Source: JAJTFW01 sp903922455 (GTDB lineage Bacteria > Bacteroidota > Bacteroidia > AKYH767-A > OLB10). Taken from it: a stretch of 64,000 nucleotides of DNA. Numbering within the stretch: the first letter of the stretch is position 1; each line of letters starts with the position of its first letter. The stretch covers positions 1 to 64,000 of the forward strand of contig CALQEU020000004.1 of NCBI GenBank assembly GCA_943329665.2, read 5' to 3'. Below, piece after piece: positions 60,966-64,000 of this stretch. The position numbers were made by a program, and so were the translations under genes. A model generated the notes under the pieces. That model was not told where the DNA came from and did no database searches. It was given only the letters and a program-made list of their open reading frames with translations.

Positions 60966-61772
60966 ATGCAATCGAAAGTAGTTATTATCACAGGCGGTGG
61001 ATCGGGCATCGGCAAAGCATGTGCCTCCGCCTTCTTAGCGCGCGGTTATCGCGTCGTGATCTCAGGTCGGCGAATGGAGAAGTTGCAAGAAGTAATTGGC
61101 GAGTTTAACCCTTATTCAGAGCATATTTTGGCGGTTCAGGCTGATGTAAGTGTTGAAGAAGATGGAAAACGTATTATTGATGAAACCCTCGCCAAGTTTG
61201 GGCGCATCGATGTACTCATTAATAATGCTGGAATTTCCATGCGTGCTCTTTTCGAGGAGATGGATTTAACCGTGTTGAAAAGATTGATGGATACCAATTT
61301 TTGGGGCGCCGTGTATTGTACTAAATATGCCTTGCCTCATTTGTTGGAATCAAAAGGCAGTGTAGTGGGTATTTCATCCATCGCTGGAAAGAAAGGTTTG
61401 CCCGGTCGCACTGGTTATTCAGCGTCGAAGTTTGCGTTAGAAGGATTTCTGGAAACACTCCGCATCGAAAATTTAAAAAAGGATTTGCATGTATTGGTTG
61501 CTTGTCCTGGATTCACGGCATCGGAAATTCGAATTTCTTCTCTTTCTGCAGATGGTAGTGCGCAAGGAGAGAGTCCGAGGGAAGAAAGTAAAATGATGTC
61601 GGCACAAACCGTAGCTCACGAAATTGCAGAAGCCGTAAAGTACCGCAAACGCGATTTGGTGTTAACGTTTAATGGTCGATTGACTGTTTGGTTGAATAAA
61701 TTCTTTCCTGCCTTTATGGATAAACAAGTGTATAAACACATGGCCAAAGAACCGGGATCACCTTTCAAATAA
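60966..61772 (+). CDS. Short-chain dehydrogenase/reductase
   Basis: A 268-residue NAD(P)-dependent oxidoreductase. The cofactor motif is TGGGSGIG (9-16), with the basic GRRMEKL after it favouring NADP. NNAG is at 86-89, and the catalytic residues are S138 (GISSIAG), Y151 and K155 (YSASK). Substrate not predictable. It starts a short plus-strand run with a TPR lipoprotein and a TMTC-like membrane protein. Confidence 0.9.
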   Translation: MQSKVVIITGGGSGIGKACASAFLARGYRVVISGRRMEKLQEVIGEFNPYSEHILAVQADVSVEEDGKRIIDETLAKFGRIDVLINNAGISMRALFEEMDLTVLKRLMDTNFWGAVYCTKYALPHLLESKGSVVGISSIAGKKGLPGRTGYSASKFALEGFLETLRIENLKKDLHVLVACPGFTASEIRISSLSADGSAQGESPREESKMMSAQTVAHEIAEAVKYRKRDLVLTFNGRLTVWLNKFFPAFMDKQVYKHMAKEPGSPFK

Positions 61773-61796
61773 AAAAAATATTAAAATAATAAAAAA

Positions 61797-62333
61797 ATGA
61801 ATATAAAAAATTGGTTTTTGTTGATGGGTCTTTGCGCTCTGGTTGCGTGTACACGTCCACAAGTAAGTTTGCAGGAGAAAATTTCGGTGGCAGAAAATGC
61901 GCTCGACTTAGATTCTACGCCTATTCCCAGCAAGAATAAAGCGACAGAACTAATCAAAATGTATTTAGACTATGCCGATAATTACAAAGACGACACATTA
62001 TCTCCTTCGTATTTATTTAAAGCAGGAGAAATGAGTATTGCGGTTGGTAAATTCGATCAATCCATTGAATTGTTTGGAAGAGTGCAGCGTTATCCCAATT
62101 CTAACAAAGCGGGCTCTGCTTTATTTATGCAAGGCTTCGTAGCTGAAAATCACAAACAAGATGTAGAGCAAGCCAAAGTATTTTATCAAAAGTTTTTGGA
62201 AAAATATCCCGATCATGTGTTGGCAAACGATTGTCGCATGTTATTGCAACAATTGAGTTTGAGTCCAGAAGCATTGATTGAAATGTTCGAAAAACAAAAT
62301 GGAATGACGGTAAGCGATTCGCTTCCCCAGTAA
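61797..62333 (+). CDS. TPR lipoprotein
   Basis: A 178-residue lipoprotein (LLMGLCALVACTRPQ, Cys about 19). The mature part is three or so helical repeats: ATELIKMYLDYADNYKDDTL, YLFKAGEMSIAVGKFDQSIE, LFGRVQRYPNSNKAGSALFM and AKVFYQKFLEKYPDHVLAND. The pattern resembles BamD/YbgF-type TPR proteins, but the length is shorter. It lies 24 bp after the SDR gene and 12 bp before a membrane protein that probably also carries TPRs. Confidence 0.75.
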   Translation: MNIKNWFLLMGLCALVACTRPQVSLQEKISVAENALDLDSTPIPSKNKATELIKMYLDYADNYKDDTLSPSYLFKAGEMSIAVGKFDQSIELFGRVQRYPNSNKAGSALFMQGFVAENHKQDVEQAKVFYQKFLEKYPDHVLANDCRMLLQQLSLSPEALIEMFEKQNGMTVSDSLPQ

Positions 62334-62345
62334 ATCATTGCTTGT

Positions 62346-64000
62346 ATGTTGGAAAAGAAATTAAATAAAAAGGAAAAATTTGCGGCTACTGCAAAAGCAA
62401 AGGGAAACGATACGGCTGCTCAACCGATCAAGAATGATTTCCCTACATGGTGGGCTTGGCTGCCTGCACTATTAGGATTCTTAGTGTATGCAAATACATT
62501 AAATTTCGGATTCGTTTTAGATGATTATGCCGCTATCCTCGAAAACACGAGCACGCAAAAAGGATTTGCTGCCCTCGGCGAAATCTTTTCCACCAGTTAT
62601 CGCTATGGATATATTTTGATTGCCGATGAGTTGTATCGTCCATTGCCCAAAGCCATCTTCGCCATTTTTTGGGATCTGTTTCCCAACAATGCAACTCCCG
62701 GACATCTGCTCAACGTATTCCTTTTTGCATTCACTTGTTATTTCATATTTCGTTTGCTGAGCAAATGGTTTCCGAATCAACAAAAGTTAGCATTGCTTAC
62801 GTCATTAATCTTTGCTGTTCATCCCATCCACACCGAAGTAGTGGCCAACATCAAAAGCTTGGATGAAATATTATCCTTTCTACTCTGTCTATTGAGTCTC
62901 AATCAATATTTAACTTACAAAGAGAAAGGCAACATGTCATCTATCTTTTTAGCAATGCTCTTGTATTTCGCGGCTTATCTTTGCAAAGAAAGCACCATCT
63001 CCTTCCTTCCTGTTTTTCCTTTGTTTGTTTATTTTAAGGGAAAATTGAATTTAAGTCTAGAATTAGAGTCAAGGTCTGGACTTCAGTCCGGACCCAAAGA
63101 AAATGTTTCTCAAAAACAATTATCAGTAGATGGAAATCAATCCAGCCATAATCAAATCCCTTGGGCTGGACTTCAGTCTAGCCTAAAAGGAATTCAATGG
63201 ATGATAATACCCACCATCATTTTCCTCCTCATCCGACATTCTATTTTAAACAGCTCAGACATATTTTCGGCTGCACCACCTTCGGTATCGGATAATGCTT
63301 TAATGTATGCCAAAGATTCACTAACACAACTCACCGGAGCGGTGGCCATGTTGGGATTGTATCTATATAAATTGATTGTACCCATTAATTTGAGTTTCGA
63401 TTTATCGTTTCCCGAAATTTCTCCCGCTAAAATCGGCGATTGGAAATTTATTGTTTCAGTGCTTATTCTTCTTACTCTCCTTGGATGGGCGATCAAGGAA
63501 TTTAAAAAAGGAGCACTGATCAGTTTTGCGTTGTTCTTTTTCTTTATCACCGTTGCAGTTTCCTCCAACATTTTCATGCGTATTGGTACACATTATGGTG
63601 AGCGACTAATGTATGTGCCTTCTTTTGGAATTGTATTTTTAATTTCCATGTTGATCATTCATTTCCTCGAGAAGAAAGAATCATCTTCAAAAAGTTTCAC
63701 CCTGCCAACGATGGCAGTCACTGGAATCATCGTCATTCTCTTCTCTGGACTCACCCTAGCACGCAATCCAGTTTGGGAAAGCAATGAGACCTTATACAAC
63801 AGCGGACTCATCTCTGCTCCTAATTCCGCGCGCGTGCATTATTACGTAGGCCTTTACAAAGTAAAAACAGATTACTTAGAAACACTCCCCGAAAAAGATC
63901 GCGACGCAGCATTTAACGACGGTGTAGTCCATCTAAAAAAATCGATTGAATTATATCCCTACTTCACCGATGCCTGGACACAACTCGGCACCGCCAGTTA
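62346..64000 (+). CDS. TMTC-like polytopic membrane protein with TPR region (runs off the window)
   Basis: An open frame begins at the ATG at 62346 and continues past 64000. The translation shows NTLNFGFVLDDYAAILENTS, YRPLPKAIFAIFWDLFPNN, FAVHPIHTEVVANIKSLDEI and YFAAYLCKESTISFLPVFPL, then MRIGTHYGERLMYVPSFGIV. These are marks of the TMTC/O-mannosyltransferase-like family (DUF1736 region). About ten membrane helices are present, and the end begins a TPR (HLKKSIELYPYFTDAWTQLG). It probably transfers a sugar from a lipid carrier. In-frame hairpin repeats encode residues near 245-280. Confidence 0.8.
   Translation, partial: MLEKKLNKKEKFAATAKAKGNDTAAQPIKNDFPTWWAWLPALLGFLVYANTLNFGFVLDDYAAILENTSTQKGFAALGEIFSTSYRYGYILIADELYRPLPKAIFAIFWDLFPNNATPGHLLNVFLFAFTCYFIFRLLSKWFPNQQKLALLTSLIFAVHPIHTEVVANIKSLDEILSFLLCLLSLNQYLTYKEKGNMSSIFLAMLLYFAAYLCKESTISFLPVFPLFVYFKGKLNLSLELESRSGLQSGPKENVSQKQLSVDGNQSSHNQIPWAGLQSSLKGIQWMIIPTIIFLLIRHSILNSSDIFSAAPPSVSDNALMYAKDSLTQLTGAVAMLGLYLYKLIVPINLSFDLSFPEISPAKIGDWKFIVSVLILLTLLGWAIKEFKKGALISFALFFFFITVAVSSNIFMRIGTHYGERLMYVPSFGIVFLISMLIIHFLEKKESSSKSFTLPTMAVTGIIVILFSGLTLARNPVWESNETLYNSGLISAPNSARVHYYVGLYKVKTDYLETLPEKDRDAAFNDGVVHLKKSIELYPYFTDAWTQLGTAS
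63073..63183. repeat. Pair of related hairpins inside the TMTC-like gene
   Basis: 63073-63094 (GGTCTGGACT, loop TC, AGTCCGGACC) and 63164-63183 (GGCTGGACT, loop TC, AGTCTAGCC) share the core CTGGACTTCAGTC. They are about 90 bp apart in the same orientation and keep the reading frame, encoding SGLQS twice. This hydrophilic stretch lies between membrane helices. Confidence 0.8.

Noticed and set aside
63194..63577. Minus-strand 127-residue frame
   Set aside because: Antisense to the TMTC-like gene, whose membrane helices and motifs are convincing.

Overview
The window is chromosomal DNA of a Bacteroidota bacterium, probably from a Chitinophagales, Sphingobacteriales or Flavobacteriales-like lineage with moderately low GC. 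Several signals agree on this. There are C-terminal type IX secretion tails on a subtilase, an M1 peptidase and a SprB-repeat protein. A TonB-dependent receptor is followed by a DUF4249 lipoprotein. DUF4199 and DUF4878-like proteins, a small SRP RNA and many lipoproteins are present. The Bacteroidota -7 promoter element TAnnTTTG recurs upstream of many genes. No species can be named from the sequence alone.

Layout. 1-1.4 kb: two palindrome-bearing tandem arrays in opposite orientation abut a REP-associated tyrosine transposase. 1.7-8 kb: lytic transglycosylase, heptose genes (gmhA, gmhB), two glycosyltransferases, a DUF4199 membrane protein and SRP RNA. 8-15 kb: a transaldolase-like enzyme, a large TPR-like secreted protein, a dead acetyltransferase gene, miaA, a pRiA4b ORF-3-like protein and cca. 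15-24.5 kb: small proteins, a secreted subtilase, a lipoprotein with a broken second copy, mnmA, an ABC exporter, truA, a glycosyltransferase and tpiA. 24.6-33.7 kb: a glycosyltransferase locus with two gene remnants, kdsA, an rRNA methyltransferase, an M1 peptidase and a SprB-repeat gene split by an in-frame TAG. 33.9-43.1 kb: SLC13 transporter, MarR/YceI pair, a heptosyltransferase-like enzyme, an ECF sigma/anti-sigma pair, PhoH, purC and an acyltransferase. 43.6-51.6 kb: coiled-coil lipoprotein, arginine decarboxylase, arginase-like enzyme, argS, four small envelope or unknown proteins, TerC. 51.7-59.6 kb: tRNA-Pro and tRNA-Lys, each next to hairpin repeats, with a TonB receptor/DUF4249 pair, an AlbA_2 protein and a possible 2.9-kb insertion bounded by a 22-bp copy of the tRNA-Lys 3' end. 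59.7-64 kb: GNAT-like protein, SDR, TPR lipoprotein and a TMTC-like membrane protein that runs off the window.

How the genes work together. Most of the window is housekeeping. tRNA maturation (miaA, cca, mnmA, truA, argS, two tRNAs) and lipopolysaccharide/envelope assembly (gmhA, gmhB, kdsA, GT9, several GT2/GT4 enzymes, acyltransferase) dominate. Arginine metabolism (speA-like decarboxylase, arginase-like enzyme, argS) forms a small block. The most unusual content is not protein-coding: the palindrome arrays with their transposase, a hairpin family with a conserved AAGCAAGCTT centre and covarying flanks beside both tRNA genes, the tRNA-Lys direct repeat, and a pair of hairpins in frame inside a membrane-protein gene. 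I saw no CRISPR array, prophage, restriction system or recognisable defence island.
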